Counted from the stretch's first letter, positions 15,759-24,386 are shown. The stretch: 64,000 bases of DNA from Prauserella flavalba (GCF_003202235.1 NZ_MASU01000005.1:1302001-1366000), one strand, 5' to 3'. A program made the numbers and translations. Notes: a model not told the origin generated them from the sequence alone.

Positions 15759-18086
15759 CTACTCGGCCCGCAGACCGTCCAACTTGGTCACCTGACGCAG
15801 CAACGGCAGCGTCAGCGCCGTGGCCACGAGCACGGCGAGCACAGCCGCCGCGCACACCATCCCGATGAGCCCGGCGTCCAGGCTCAGGCCCAGGCCCGCG
15901 TAGCGCAGGGTCGGCAACGTGATCCCGATCCCCGCCACGACGGCGAGCACGACCCCGATGCCGACGGGAATGGCGTTCTGCCACAACGATCCCCTGGCGA
16001 GCACCGACATCGGCACCCCGGCCGCCGACAGGGCCGCCAGTGGGCGGCGGCGCTCGACGATCTGCTCGATCGAGAGCATCAGCAGGGACAACGCGGCCAC
16101 CGCCAGCACGAAGATCGACGCGACCAGCAGCAGGCCGCGCATCGTGCGCGTCGCCTCGTCGAGACGGCTCGACTCGGACGCCCCCAGCGTGGGCCGGACG
16201 TCGACCTCCCAGCTCAGTGGACCGACCGCCAGCGTGGCCGCCTCGAAGACCGCCGCGGGCTCCCCGGTGCCCGACACGTACAGCAGGCGCTCGGCGTCGG
16301 ACGGGCTCACGCCGCCCAGCGCGCCTCGCGTGACGAGCAAAGTGGAGGAGACCTCACGCATCGCCTTGTCCGCGGGGATCCGCCGCACGTCCGCCGGGAG
16401 TGTCCACTGCGGACCGTCGGCCTGCTCACCGTCGCCGCCGTAGGAATAGAACCGCACCGGCATGCCCGGTGCGGGCTCGGCGGACTGGGCGACGTGCTCC
16501 TGGCCGCGCAGCCCGCCGACCAGGAACACGTCGCCGTCCGCGCAGGTGCCGAGCTCGGCCTGTGCGGCCAGTGCCGCGCAGTCGCCGATCACGGCCTGCC
16601 AGTGCAAGCCCGCCTCGTCACCTGCCGCGCGCAGCGGGGCCCGGACGACCTCGTGCACCGCCGTGATCCCGTCCGTTCCGGCCAGCAGCCTCGCCGCCTC
16701 CCCGAGCCGCTCGTCGCCGCCCGCGATCTGCGCGGAGATCGGGGTCGCGGCCTGCCAGCGGCTGTCCTCGGGTTCCGTCGAGCTGACCGCGCCCACGAGC
16801 GTCTGGATCAGGATCGCGCCCGCGAGCACGACGACGAGGCCGGAGACCACCCGGCTCGCGGTGCCGCTCTCCAGTTGCAGCCTGCGCACCGCGAACTGCC
16901 ACGCGGGCGTGCCGCCCCGCAGGCCGGCCACGAACTTCTCCACCGCCCACGGCAGCAGCGCGGCGACGCCGATCAGCAGCAGCGAGCTGCCCGCGGCCAG
17001 CGCCAGGCCGACGGTTTCGGCGTTCGAGCGTTCCTCGGCCAGCAGCGTGCTCGCCATCAGCAGGCCACCGACCACCGCGACGGCCCAGCGCCACCACATC
17101 CGCCTGCGGGCGGGTTTGCCCTGCCGCACCACCCCGAGCGGTTCGACGATCGTGCGGCGCAGGCCGAAGATCGCCGCACCGACGGCCAGACCCGGCACCA
17201 GCACGGCGATGAGCACGACCAGCTGCCACGCTGGCACGAAATCCTCGGGGAAGAACCGCATCCCGAACAGGTCGAGGTCGCCGATCAACGGCCGCAGGAG
17301 CAGGAACAGCGCACCGCCGAGCAACAGTCCCGCCACGGCGCCGACCAGCGACTCGGCCGCCGCGATACGGCGGACCTGGCGCCCGCTGACGCCCAGCAGG
17401 CGCAGCGCCGCCAGCCGGCGTTCCCGTTGCGCGGCGCCCATGCGCGAGGCCGTGGTCACGAAGATCAGCAGTGGCAGCAGGAGGATCACCGCGACGGGCG
17501 CCACGAGGGCCGCCGTGGTGACGTTGACGGCGAAGCCGTCCGGCTCGGTGCCGAACCCGTACACCGCGTCGGCGTACTCCTCCCCCTTCAGCCGTTCCGC
17601 CGTGTCCCCGACGTAGACCACGCGGTCGCCCGCCATGCCCAGGCCCGCCTTGCCGACCTCGCCGACGACGGTGCCGCCGATCCGGGCCCGCGCCAGCTCA
17701 CCGGCCGGGGTGGCGAGGTAGTCGGCCGCCGCCGGCGACACCACGACCTCGCCCGGAGCGGGCACGCGCTCCAGCCCCGGCGGCACCGGAGCGTCCGGCC
17801 CTTCCGGCGCGACCACGACAGCGTGCAGGTAGTCGTCGCCCGAGTCGATGAACCAGTCCATCCGGTACAGCGGGTCGACGCCGGGTCGCGTTTCGGTCTG
17901 CGGGACCTGGCCGGCCTGCCTGGCGTCCTGCTCGGACACCAGGGTGTTGATCGACGCGGCGGGCAGCAGAACGGCGACGACCAGCGCGACGCCGAGCGTG
18001 GTCATCGCCAGCCGCAGCAGCGCCTGCCCGGAGATCCGGCCGCCCCCGACGGCCAACCGGAGCCCCAGCAGGAGATCGCGGATCAT
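15759..18086 (-). CDS. ABC transporter permease, FtsX/MacB type
   Basis: A 775-residue permease with two FtsX-type modules. An N-terminal TM anchor (LLRLAMTTLGVALVVAVLLPAA) is followed by a large extracytoplasmic region, then a four-helix block about residues 200-420. A second extracytoplasmic part (about 420-620) and a C-terminal FtsX block (ASIFVLAVAALSLLMLSIEQIVERRRPLAAL onward) complete it. RERRLAALRLLGVSGRQVRRIAAAESLVGA is the typical FtsX coupling segment. ATG at 18086 overlaps the ATPase gene stop as ATGA. With the ATPase and PadR gene it forms a three-gene unit resembling antimicrobial-peptide or lipid export/resistance systems. Confidence 0.87.
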   Translation of the reverse strand: MIRDLLLGLRLAVGGGRISGQALLRLAMTTLGVALVVAVLLPAASINTLVSEQDARQAGQVPQTETRPGVDPLYRMDWFIDSGDDYLHAVVVAPEGPDAPVPPGLERVPAPGEVVVSPAAADYLATPAGELARARIGGTVVGEVGKAGLGMAGDRVVYVGDTAERLKGEEYADAVYGFGTEPDGFAVNVTTAALVAPVAVILLLPLLIFVTTASRMGAAQRERRLAALRLLGVSGRQVRRIAAAESLVGAVAGLLLGGALFLLLRPLIGDLDLFGMRFFPEDFVPAWQLVVLIAVLVPGLAVGAAIFGLRRTIVEPLGVVRQGKPARRRMWWRWAVAVVGGLLMASTLLAEERSNAETVGLALAAGSSLLLIGVAALLPWAVEKFVAGLRGGTPAWQFAVRRLQLESGTASRVVSGLVVVLAGAILIQTLVGAVSSTEPEDSRWQAATPISAQIAGGDERLGEAARLLAGTDGITAVHEVVRAPLRAAGDEAGLHWQAVIGDCAALAAQAELGTCADGDVFLVGGLRGQEHVAQSAEPAPGMPVRFYSYGGDGEQADGPQWTLPADVRRIPADKAMREVSSTLLVTRGALGGVSPSDAERLLYVSGTGEPAAVFEAATLAVGPLSWEVDVRPTLGASESSRLDEATRTMRGLLLVASIFVLAVAALSLLMLSIEQIVERRRPLAALSAAGVPMSVLARGSLWQNAIPVGIGVVLAVVAGIGITLPTLRYAGLGLSLDAGLIGMVCAAAVLAVLVATALTLPLLRQVTKLDGLRAE

Positions 18087-18763
18087 GCCGCCAGCTCCAG
18101 ATCGTTCACGCGGCCGTCCCTGACCACGATCTCGCGGTCGGAGTGCGCCGCCACGCGCGGCTCGTGGGTCACCAGGACCACGGCGGCGCCGGAGCCACGC
18201 GCGGCCTCGGTGAGCAACCGCATCACCTTCTCGCCGTTGAGCGAGTCCAGCGCGCCGGTGGGCTCGTCCGCGAAGATCACCTTGGGATCGGCGACCAGAG
18301 CCCTCGCCACCGCCACGCGCTGTCCCTGCCCGCCGGAGACGTCACCGGGCCTGCGGGCGCCGAGGTCTCCGACCTCGAGCCGCTCCAGCCAGCGCTGCGC
18401 CCTGGCCTCCGCAGGCTTGCGCTTGGCGCCGCCGAGCCGCAGCGGCAGCGCCACGTTCTCCAGGCACGTCAGCTCGGGGACCAGCTGGCCGAACTGGAAG
18501 ACGAACCCGAAGTCCGTGCGCCGCAGCGCGCTGCGCTCGCCGTCGGACATCGCGGCCAGGTCCCTGCCCTGGTAGGAGATCGAGCCCGAGTCGGGGCGCA
18601 CGATGCCCGCGAGGCAGTGCAGCAGCGTGGACTTGCCGGAGCCCGAGGGGCCCATGACGGCGAGCACTTCACCGGCGCGCACGGCGACGTCCGCGCCGCG
18701 CAGCGCCTCGGTCGGCCCGAACGCCTTGTGCAGGCCACGTCCGGCGAGCAACGGTTCGGTCAT
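18083..18763 (-). CDS. ABC transporter ATP-binding protein (LolD/MacB-type)
   Basis: A 226-residue ATPase. Walker A is GPSGSGKST (about 38-46), signature VSGGQGQRVAVARAL, Walker B VIFADEPTGALD and switch histidine VLVTHE. FADEPTGALDS is characteristic of the MacB/LolD class that partners FtsX-type permeases. ATG 18763 overlaps the PadR stop (ATGA), and the gene overlaps the permease start likewise, so PadR-ATPase-permease are translated as a coupled series. Confidence 0.9.
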   Translation of the reverse strand: MTEPLLAGRGLHKAFGPTEALRGADVAVRAGEVLAVMGPSGSGKSTLLHCLAGIVRPDSGSISYQGRDLAAMSDGERSALRRTDFGFVFQFGQLVPELTCLENVALPLRLGGAKRKPAEARAQRWLERLEVGDLGARRPGDVSGGQGQRVAVARALVADPKVIFADEPTGALDSLNGEKVMRLLTEAARGSGAAVVLVTHEPRVAAHSDREIVVRDGRVNDLELAA

Positions 18764-19284
18764 GAGCGCACCACCTCCGCGAGTGCGTCGAGCCGCGCCG
18801 CGGTGAGTTCCAGCCACCGCAGGTCGGCCTCCAAATGGAACAGGGCGTGATCGCAGATGAGCTGGTCGGCCAGGTCGCCGTCCGCCTTGCGCCGCGTCAG
18901 GTCGCGCATGACGGCGAGGTGGGCCGAGCGCTGGGTGTCCAGCACGTCCTGGGCGCTGCGCCCGGACAGCAGGGCCAGCACCACCTTGGTGTAGAGCGTG
19001 TTCTGCAGATACGGCTCCGGGCTCTCCGCCGTGCCGAGCCACGTCTCGATGTCCGTGACCCCGGCGTCGGTGATCGTGTAGCGCTTGCGGTCCGGGCCCG
19101 CCCCGTGCTCGACCCCCGCCTCCTCGACGAGCCCGTTGCGCAGCAACCGGGACAACGTTGAGTACACCTGGCCGTACGCGAGCTGCTTGCCCTGGGCGAA
19201 CTGCTCGTCGTAGGCGCGTTTGAGGTCGTAGCCGTGTCGTGGCCCCGGTTCGAGCAGCGCCAGCAGCGTGCGTGAGACCGACAT
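18760..19284 (-). CDS. PadR family transcriptional regulator
   Basis: A 174-residue PadR with the winged helix LLALLEPGPRHGYDLKRAYD and AYGQVYSTLSRLLRNGLVEE, then GPDRKRYTITDAG and a C-terminal dimerisation coiled region (LICDHALFHLEADLRWLELTAARLD). ATG 19284 has GGAAAGGAGGGG 4-5 bases upstream; a further-upstream start at 19335 would fall in the operator and lacks a ribosome site. It is the first gene of the ABC exporter operon and very probably an autorepressor acting at the GTGTAT repeats just upstream. Confidence 0.9.
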   Translation of the reverse strand: MSVSRTLLALLEPGPRHGYDLKRAYDEQFAQGKQLAYGQVYSTLSRLLRNGLVEEAGVEHGAGPDRKRYTITDAGVTDIETWLGTAESPEPYLQNTLYTKVVLALLSGRSAQDVLDTQRSAHLAVMRDLTRRKADGDLADQLICDHALFHLEADLRWLELTAARLDALAEVVRS

Positions 19285-19326
19285 CGGCCCCTCCTTTCCC
19301 TGTGGTTGAGCACCTGTCCCGAGCAC

Positions 19327-19356
19327 TATACACACGGTGTATTCACCACGTGTATA
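19327..19356. promoter_or_regulatory. PadR operator (three GTGTAT half-sites)
   Basis: TATACAC (19327-19333) is perfectly inverted by GTGTATA (19350-19356). Inside it, ATACAC-acg-GTGTAT (19328-19342) forms a tighter palindrome. The ATAC/GTAT half-sites resemble known PadR operators. It lies 43-72 bp upstream of the PadR start. Confidence 0.65.
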
Positions 19357-19419
19357 CCCCCGTAATCCAGTCGCGAGATCGTCCGGACGGAGCGTTGCCG
19401 GTCACGATCGTTACCGAGT

Positions 19420-19873
19420 CACAGCCACTGGACCGGCATCGCGGCCGACAAGTACTACACGGTCGCCTTGGACCAGCCCGGCTCGATCGCGGGGCTCGTG
19501 ACGATGGTGGACGAGCTGCGGGCCACATTGGACGAGATCGTGACGGCCATGAGGGTGTACTGGGCGGCGATGCTCGGCGCGCTCCTCGTCCTCGCGGGTG
19601 CGATCGTCGTCGCGGTCATCACCGTGGAGACCGTCGTCGGGACGATCCGTGTCCATTCTCGCGGGAGTCGCCGCCTTCTCCGCGGCCGTGGCTCAGGCCA
19701 CCACGATGTTCACCGACACGATGAACTCCAAGAAGAACGACCTGAACTCGGCGGCCACGGACGGAACACATTTCTCGGGCGAGCAGTGGCCCTCGACCAC
19801 CGGTGCCGACCGCGAGACGTTGGCGGATGCCAGCGTCCGGGACGGTGACGGCAGTGAGTGGGCACCGGTCTGA
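19420..19873 (+). pseudogene. Frameshifted WXG100-like membrane protein remnant
   Basis: Plus-strand coding potential starts around 19429 as WTGIAADKYYTVALDQPGS and continues through a helical part (LVTMVDELRATLDEIVTAMR) into a hydrophobic segment (MLGALLVLAGAIVVAVITVE). The frame then changes near 19650, and SILAGVAAFSAAVAQATTMF followed by TDTMNSKKNDLNSAATDG and FSGEQWPSTTGA runs to the TGA at 19873. No convincing start codon precedes it, so the N-terminus is also lost. The W-x-G followed by helix-TM-helix resembles the secretion-associated WXG proteins of actinomycetes. I treat it as a decayed gene. Confidence 0.6.
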
Positions 19874-19912
19874 CCGCGGTGTCCCGTGCTGATCCACGGT
19901 CCGCGGAGTTGC

Positions 19913-19950
19913 CGTGGCCGTCCTCGATGGACGCACCGAGGACGGCCACG
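19913..19950. terminator. Strong bidirectional hairpin
   Basis: CGTGGCCGTCCTCG (19913-19926) pairs perfectly with CGAGGACGGCCACG (19937-19950) around a 10-base loop. It separates the convergent WXG remnant and cation exchanger gene. Confidence 0.75.
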
Positions 19951-19958
19951 TGCCCAGG

Positions 19959-20987
19959 TCACACCGCCAGCGTCAGCACCGTGGCCGCGTAGATGACCAC
20001 GAGCACGACGCCGTCGAATCCGAGCCGCCACCAGCCCCTCCGCTGGCGCACGAGGAGCCCGCCGAGCAGCACCGCCGTCATGAGCAGGGACGCGGTGGTG
20101 AGGAACAGCTGGTCCGGGCTGGCGGCGTGGTAGAGCGACCCGCCGCGGTAGAGGACGTCGCCGACCACCAGGTTGAGCGCGTCCAGGCTGTTGCCGCCGA
20201 CCACGGCCGCGATGGCGAGTGTCACCGCGCCCCGGCGGACCGCCGCCAGGGCCGTGACCGTTTCCGGCAGGGCGTTGACGAGGCCCATGAACACGGCACC
20301 GACGACGCCCGCGTTCAGCCCCGTCGCCGTGACGAGACTGTCCGCGGCGTGCGCGACCGCCCAGCCACCGACGACGACCACGCCGGCGATCAGCACGAAC
20401 TCCGTCCACAGTGCACCGAGGCCGCGGTTGCCGAGCCGCCCGTGATCCTCCGGTTCGTCGTGCCGCGTCTCGCTCGTGGCGATCGCCCGCCACATCGGCT
20501 GCCGCTGGTTCCGGATGAGGGAGATCCCGCCGAGATAGCAGGCGATCAGGACCGCCGAGGCCGGATGCACGCCGGCCACGGTGACGTCCGGGCTGAACGA
20601 GGCCAGCAGCGCCGTGCTCAGCAGCACGATCAGCAGGCAGCCGAAGAGGAGGTTGCCGGGCGAGGCCGCCGCGTGCTCGAGGTTCACCCGCCGGTAGGCG
20701 GCGTCGGCCACGACGATCGCCAGCGTCTGGGCTGCGACCCCGCCGACGGCGTTGCCGTAGGCCAGCTCCGGCTGGTCGCCTGCCGCGCTCACGCCCGTCA
20801 TCACGATGCCCGACAGCGAGGTCGCCAGCCCGAAGAAGACCGCTCCGAACAACGCCTCGCCCCAGCCGGTGCGGTCGGCCAGGGCGTCGCCGAGGGCGGC
20901 GAGCCGGACGCTGCACAACACCGTCACGACTGCGGCGGCCGCGAACACGGCGACGGACCAGCCGACCGGCCATTGTTGGGTCAACAC
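19959..20987 (-). CDS. CaCA-family sodium/calcium (cation:H+) antiporter
   Basis: A 342-residue integral membrane protein with two homologous halves of about five helices each. The alpha repeats characteristic of Ca2+/cation antiporters are AVFFGLATSLSGIVMTGVSAA in the first half and GAVFMGLVNALPETVTALAAVRRG in the second. Each carries a polar/acidic spot (weak in the first half, NALPET in the second), followed by GGNSLDALNLVVGD, a typical post-repeat motif. The first-half motif has S-L-S where most family members have an acidic residue, so ion choice is uncertain. The TTG/ATG start at 20987 is as good as any. It is not linked to its neighbours. Confidence 0.78.
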   Translation of the reverse strand: MLTQQWPVGWSVAVFAAAAVVTVLCSVRLAALGDALADRTGWGEALFGAVFFGLATSLSGIVMTGVSAAGDQPELAYGNAVGGVAAQTLAIVVADAAYRRVNLEHAAASPGNLLFGCLLIVLLSTALLASFSPDVTVAGVHPASAVLIACYLGGISLIRNQRQPMWRAIATSETRHDEPEDHGRLGNRGLGALWTEFVLIAGVVVVGGWAVAHAADSLVTATGLNAGVVGAVFMGLVNALPETVTALAAVRRGAVTLAIAAVVGGNSLDALNLVVGDVLYRGGSLYHAASPDQLFLTTASLLMTAVLLGGLLVRQRRGWWRLGFDGVVLVVIYAATVLTLAV

Positions 20988-21076
20988 CGCGGGCGCCCAG
21001 CCCCCTTCGATCCCGCATCCGTGATCACGTGGGCTCCGGCTACCCCCTCGCCCGCTGTCTCATGCCTCGACCGCGG

Positions 21077-22450
21077 TCAAACGGCTCTGCTGCGCCAGGC
21101 GAGGACGCCGGCCGCGCCGAGTCCCGCTGTCGCCAGCGCACAGCTGACGACGAAGGGATCGACACCGGTGAGCGCGGGCGCGAACCCGATGCCGACGTAG
21201 AGCGTGACCCCCGAGGAGCCGCCGAGCTGGTCGGCGGCGCGCTGGACGCCGGACGCGACACCGGCGTCGTCGCCGGTCACCCCGCTCACCGCCGCGTATT
21301 GCAGGCCGACGAGCCCGAAGGCCATTCCCCCGGCGATCAGCACCATCGCGGGCACCGACTCCCACGCTCCCGCGCCGGCAACGGCGCCGACGGCGATCGC
21401 CCCCATCCCGGCCGCGGTCAGCACGACGCCGACGAGTGCGCAGGCCCGTGCTCCCCACCGGCCGACGACCCGGGGCACGAGGCTCGCTGCCACCACCAGC
21501 GTCACCGCGAGCGGCAGCAGCGCCACGCCCGCCGCGAGGGGACCGAGAGCCGCCCGTTGCTGGAGCTGAAAGGTCAACAGCAGGAAGGAGGTGGACAGGG
21601 CTCCGCTGAGCAACGCGGTGGCGACGTTGGCGCGCACCCGGGCCCGGTTGCGGAAGAACGCGGGCGGGAGCAGCGGTTCGGCCGCCCGGCGTTCCACGAC
21701 GACGAGCAGGCCGCCCGCCACCGCCGCGCCCGCCAGTGCGGCAGCCGCGACCCATTGGTGCCCGCCGCCTTCGCCCGCCTCGGCGATCCCGAACACCAAC
21801 AGCAGCGGTGCGAGGGTGAGCAGCACCGACCCGGGCAGGTCGAGTGGAGTGCGCTCGCCCGGCGGATCAGCGGGCACGAGAGCCGCGGCCGCGACGATCA
21901 CGAACAGGACGAACGGCACGCTGACGAGGAAGACCCACCGCCAGCCGAGCAGTTCCGTGATGACGCCCGAGAGCACGAAACCCAGCACCAGTCCGGTGCT
22001 GGCGACGGCGGCCCACACACTCAGCGCGCGAGTCCGGCGTGGCCCTTCGGGGAAGGTCAGCACGATCACCGCCATCGCCGAGGGCAGGGCGAGAGCCTCG
22101 CCGACGCCCTGCAGCATCCGTGCCCCGACCAGCAGGGGATACGACGGCGCCACGCCCGCCAGCAACGAGGCGCCACCGAAGACCGTCACGCCGGTGAGCA
22201 GGACCCGCCGCCTGCCGAGCACGTCGCTGAGCCGGCCGCCGAACATGAGCAGACCACCGCCCGCGACGGTGTAGCCGACCACGACCCACGTCAGCTCGCG
22301 CGTGGTGACGCCGAAGTCCACGCCGATCGACGGCAACGCGATGTTGACCACGGTGACGTCGACCGCGATCAGGAACTGCAGCAGGGAAAGGGAACCGAGG
22401 ACGACCCAGGGCCGCAGCCGGGACGTCGCCAGGTGAGTGTCCGTACGCAC
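21077..22450 (-). CDS. MFS drug exporter, DHA2-like
   Basis: A 457-residue major facilitator with motif D1 as FLIAVDVTVVNIALPSIGVDFG, motif A as GGRLSDVLGRRRVLLTG and motif C as WAAVASTGLVLGFVLSGVI. About 14 hydrophobic segments are visible. I favour GTG 22450 because CGGAG lies about 8 bases upstream; an in-frame ATG at 22489 is the alternative. About 100 bp upstream lies a short open frame whose stop codon is buried in a strong hairpin (22544-22567), a layout used for ribosome-controlled attenuation of antibiotic exporters. Role: probable drug efflux; substrate unknown. Confidence 0.85.
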   Translation of the reverse strand: MRTDTHLATSRLRPWVVLGSLSLLQFLIAVDVTVVNIALPSIGVDFGVTTRELTWVVVGYTVAGGGLLMFGGRLSDVLGRRRVLLTGVTVFGGASLLAGVAPSYPLLVGARMLQGVGEALALPSAMAVIVLTFPEGPRRTRALSVWAAVASTGLVLGFVLSGVITELLGWRWVFLVSVPFVLFVIVAAAALVPADPPGERTPLDLPGSVLLTLAPLLLVFGIAEAGEGGGHQWVAAAALAGAAVAGGLLVVVERRAAEPLLPPAFFRNRARVRANVATALLSGALSTSFLLLTFQLQQRAALGPLAAGVALLPLAVTLVVAASLVPRVVGRWGARACALVGVVLTAAGMGAIAVGAVAGAGAWESVPAMVLIAGGMAFGLVGLQYAAVSGVTGDDAGVASGVQRAADQLGGSSGVTLYVGIGFAPALTGVDPFVVSCALATAGLGAAGVLAWRSRAV

Positions 22451-22543
22451 GAAAGATGCTCCGTTGCTCGAGAAGATTCCGAGCAGCACAAGAAAGGCCG
22501 CTCCGGTCGACCAGCGAAGCGACGGAGAATGTTGCGCGAGAAC

Positions 22544-22567
22544 CGCTCCGCCGCTAGTGGCGGAGCG
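22544..22567 (-). promoter_or_regulatory. Putative attenuator hairpin upstream of the MFS exporter
   Basis: CGCTCCGCC (22544-22552) and GGCGGAGCG (22559-22567) form a perfect 9-bp stem with a GCTAGT loop. On the minus strand the last four codons of the leader frame at 22554-22610, CTC CGC CAC TAG, run into the stem-loop. A ribosome finishing or stalling on the leader would therefore open the hairpin. It lies about 94 bp upstream of the exporter start. Confidence 0.5.
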
Positions 22568-22610
22568 TCCTCGTCACGGCGGCGGCCGCCGCGGCAGAAG
22601 CGCCAGACAT
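22554..22610 (-). CDS. Putative 18-residue leader peptide of the MFS exporter
   Basis: The minus-strand frame from ATG 22610 reads MSGASAAAAAAVTRTLRH and stops at TAG inside the hairpin loop. A TAGGCT hexamer ends 7 bases before the ATG, which fits a -10 element for a leaderless transcript. The Ala run followed by V-T-R-T-L-R-H could act as the arrest or sensing segment. No homologue is recalled. The alternative is a chance frame in GC-rich DNA; the placement of its stop in the loop argues against chance but does not prove function. Confidence 0.4.
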   Translation of the reverse strand: MSGASAAAAAAVTRTLRH

Positions 22611-22648
22611 GGCGCGCAGCCTAGCAGGGCACCAGGGCGCGGGCGCGG

Positions 22649-23240
22649 TCAGTCGCGGGGTTTCCTCAGGCGCCACGCGGCCTTCGCGCCGAGGCTCGTG
22701 TCGATGTGGTCGCGCATCACGGCCGCCGCCGCGTCGCTGTCGCCCACGATCACGCTGTCCGCCAGCATGCGGTGCTCCGCGTCCTTCCGCTCCCGTTCCT
22801 CCGGCGCGCGCTCCACCTCGAGCGCCAGCCTGCGGTAGCGGTCGGCCTTGTCCCACAGCCCTTCCAGGGTCTCGATCAGCAGCTCGTTGTGCGAGGCGCG
22901 GTAGATCGCCGCGTGGAAGCGGCGGTGGTGCAGCAGCTCCTCGTAGCCGGGATTGCTGCGCAACGCGACGAGGCCCTTCGCGGCCTCGCGGATGTCGGCG
23001 ATGTCAGCCTTCGTGCGCCGCTGCGCGGCGAGGGACGCGGCGAGCGGATCCAGCGAGCGGCGGAGCTCGTACAGGTCGCGGGCCTCCTCGGCCTTGAGCT
23101 CGGTGACCCGCGCGTCGCGATGGGCGTCCAGCTCCACCAGCCCTCGGCCTTGAGCCGCCGGAGCGCCTCCCGCAGCGGCGTGGTGCTGATCCCGATGGTG
23201 CGCGCCAGCGTCGCCTGGATCGGTGCGTCCGGGCCGCTCG
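22649..23240 (-). pseudogene. GntR (FCD) regulator, 5'-truncated and frameshifted
   Basis: The C-terminal FCD domain is intact in one frame: TELKAEEARDLYELRRSLDP, HHRRFHAAIYRASHNELLIE, and a final AVMRDHIDTSLGAKAAWRL. The DNA-binding part, DAPIQATLARTIGISTTPLR then EALRRLKAEG, is in another frame. The switch is at about 23145, where GAGGGCTGGTGGAG lacks one C relative to the expected GAG GGC CTG GTG GAG. The first 25 or so residues of a normal GntR winged helix are absent, and the sequence runs into the aconitase remnant on the opposite strand. This looks like a regulator cut by a deletion and then frameshifted. Confidence 0.75.
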
Positions 23241-23261
23241 TCGAGCCCGTCGCGGCGGCGG

Positions 23262-23728
23262 GCTCGACGCGGGGTTGTCGGTCGCCACGGGACCGCTGGG
23301 CACCGGCGCCGACGGCGAGCGGTGTTCCTCCGCGACATCTGGCCCTCGGCCCGCGACGTCACCGGCGTCACCGAGTCCACAGTGGATCCGACGATGTTCG
23401 AGCACGCCTGCGCGGACGTGTTCGGCGGCGACGGCCGCTGGCGGGTGCTCGACGCCCCGGACGGGCAGGCGTGGGACGCCGCGTCCCCGGTGAGAACGCC
23501 GGCACGCTCGGCCTCACCGGCGCCGAACCGTTCACCGTCACCGGCCTCACCGCGCTCGCCGAGGGCCGCGTCCCGGAGCACGTGACGGTACGCGCCGGTG
23601 ACGTCGAGTTCCGGGTGCGCGTGCGGCTCGACACCGCCCGCGAAGCCGACTACTACCGGCACGGCGGCATCATGAACTACGTCCTGCGCGAGATCGTCGA
23701 GATCGCGTCCGCCGACCGCGCCTGGTAG
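23262..23728 (+). pseudogene. Aconitate hydratase remnant (5'-truncated, internal deletion)
   Basis: Three pieces of an aconitase C-terminal half occur in order but in different frames. VATGPLGTGADGE is followed by VFLRDIWPSARDVTGVTEST and VDPTMFEHACADVFGGDGRW, up to WDAAS. It then jumps near 23492 to GENAGTLGLTGAEPFTVTGL, ending READYYRHGGIMNYVLREI. RDIWPS, ENAGTLGLTG and YYRHGGI are strong aconitase/IRP motifs. In a normal protein the second and third pieces are separated by well over 100 residues, including the swivelling-domain core, and these are missing here. It cannot encode an active enzyme. Confidence 0.85.
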
Positions 23729-23786
23729 AACCGATCACCGCCGGGGTACCGTCGACCGCTCGTAGCCGACTGACAACGGGGGTGTC

Positions 23787-24386
23787 GTGAGCCGACGCAC
23801 GATCTGGGTCAACCTGGGCGCGCTCGCCGTCGTGGGTGTGCTGGCCGGCGGGTTCTGGGTGGGTTACCAGCAGTCCGCCGAGGACGACCGCGCCAACCTG
23901 GTCGTCGAAGCGGGCGGGGAACCCGTCGACGACCAGGCCAAGGGCGGCCCGACCCCACCGAGCCCGAGCGCCGCCGGGGCGCCGCGGGCCGAGGACGTCG
24001 CCGGGCAGTGGCTGACCGGGCAGCACACGCTGTACGCCAACGACGCGCGGCCGGACGCCTGGATCAGCCGCGTGGAACACCTGTCCACGAAACGGATGCG
24101 GGCCGGGCTGGCGCAGTTCCGCGACGGCAACGGGGGCCTCGTGTGGGAGGACTTCCAGCGCAAGCAGTGCAGCCGTACCGTGCACGACCTGCGCACCCAG
24201 CCCGCGCCGTCCTCACCCGGCGCGCACGAGAGCCAGTGGGTCCTCGTGCAGGCCGTGGCCGTCACCAGCTGCCGCCGGGACGGCGACCCGCCGTTCCCGC
24301 CCCAGGTGCCCGTGACGGCGACCTTCGAGCTGACCAGGGAGTCCTCGGGCAAGTGGCTGGTGAACTCCCGCACCGAGCTGGCCTGA
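23787..24386 (+). CDS. Membrane-anchored hypothetical protein
   Basis: A 199-residue protein with one N-terminal transmembrane helix (WVNLGALAVVGVLAGGFWVGY) after four basic or polar residues. An acidic, Pro-rich linker (about 30-70) precedes an exported globular domain (about 72-199) rich in Trp and ending GKWLVNSRTELA. The C-terminal part (VPVTATFELTRESSGKWLV) looks like an NTF2/Mce-associated-type beta sheet, but I cannot assign a family. Two cysteines (KQCSR, TSCRR) could form a disulfide. GTG 23787 is 4 bases after GGGGGTGTC. Convergent with the HAD pseudogene. Function unknown. Confidence 0.7.
   Translation: MSRRTIWVNLGALAVVGVLAGGFWVGYQQSAEDDRANLVVEAGGEPVDDQAKGGPTPPSPSAAGAPRAEDVAGQWLTGQHTLYANDARPDAWISRVEHLSTKRMRAGLAQFRDGNGGLVWEDFQRKQCSRTVHDLRTQPAPSSPGAHESQWVLVQAVAVTSCRRDGDPPFPPQVPVTATFELTRESSGKWLVNSRTELA

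Noticed and set aside
15729-18575. Very long open frame on the plus strand opposite the ABC exporter genes (and similar ones near 30938-33874, 37507-41706, 52406-57277)
   Set aside because: Antisense frames stay open because of strong GC codon bias in the true genes. Their translations are Arg/His/Gln-rich with no motifs, while the opposite strand encodes clear families.
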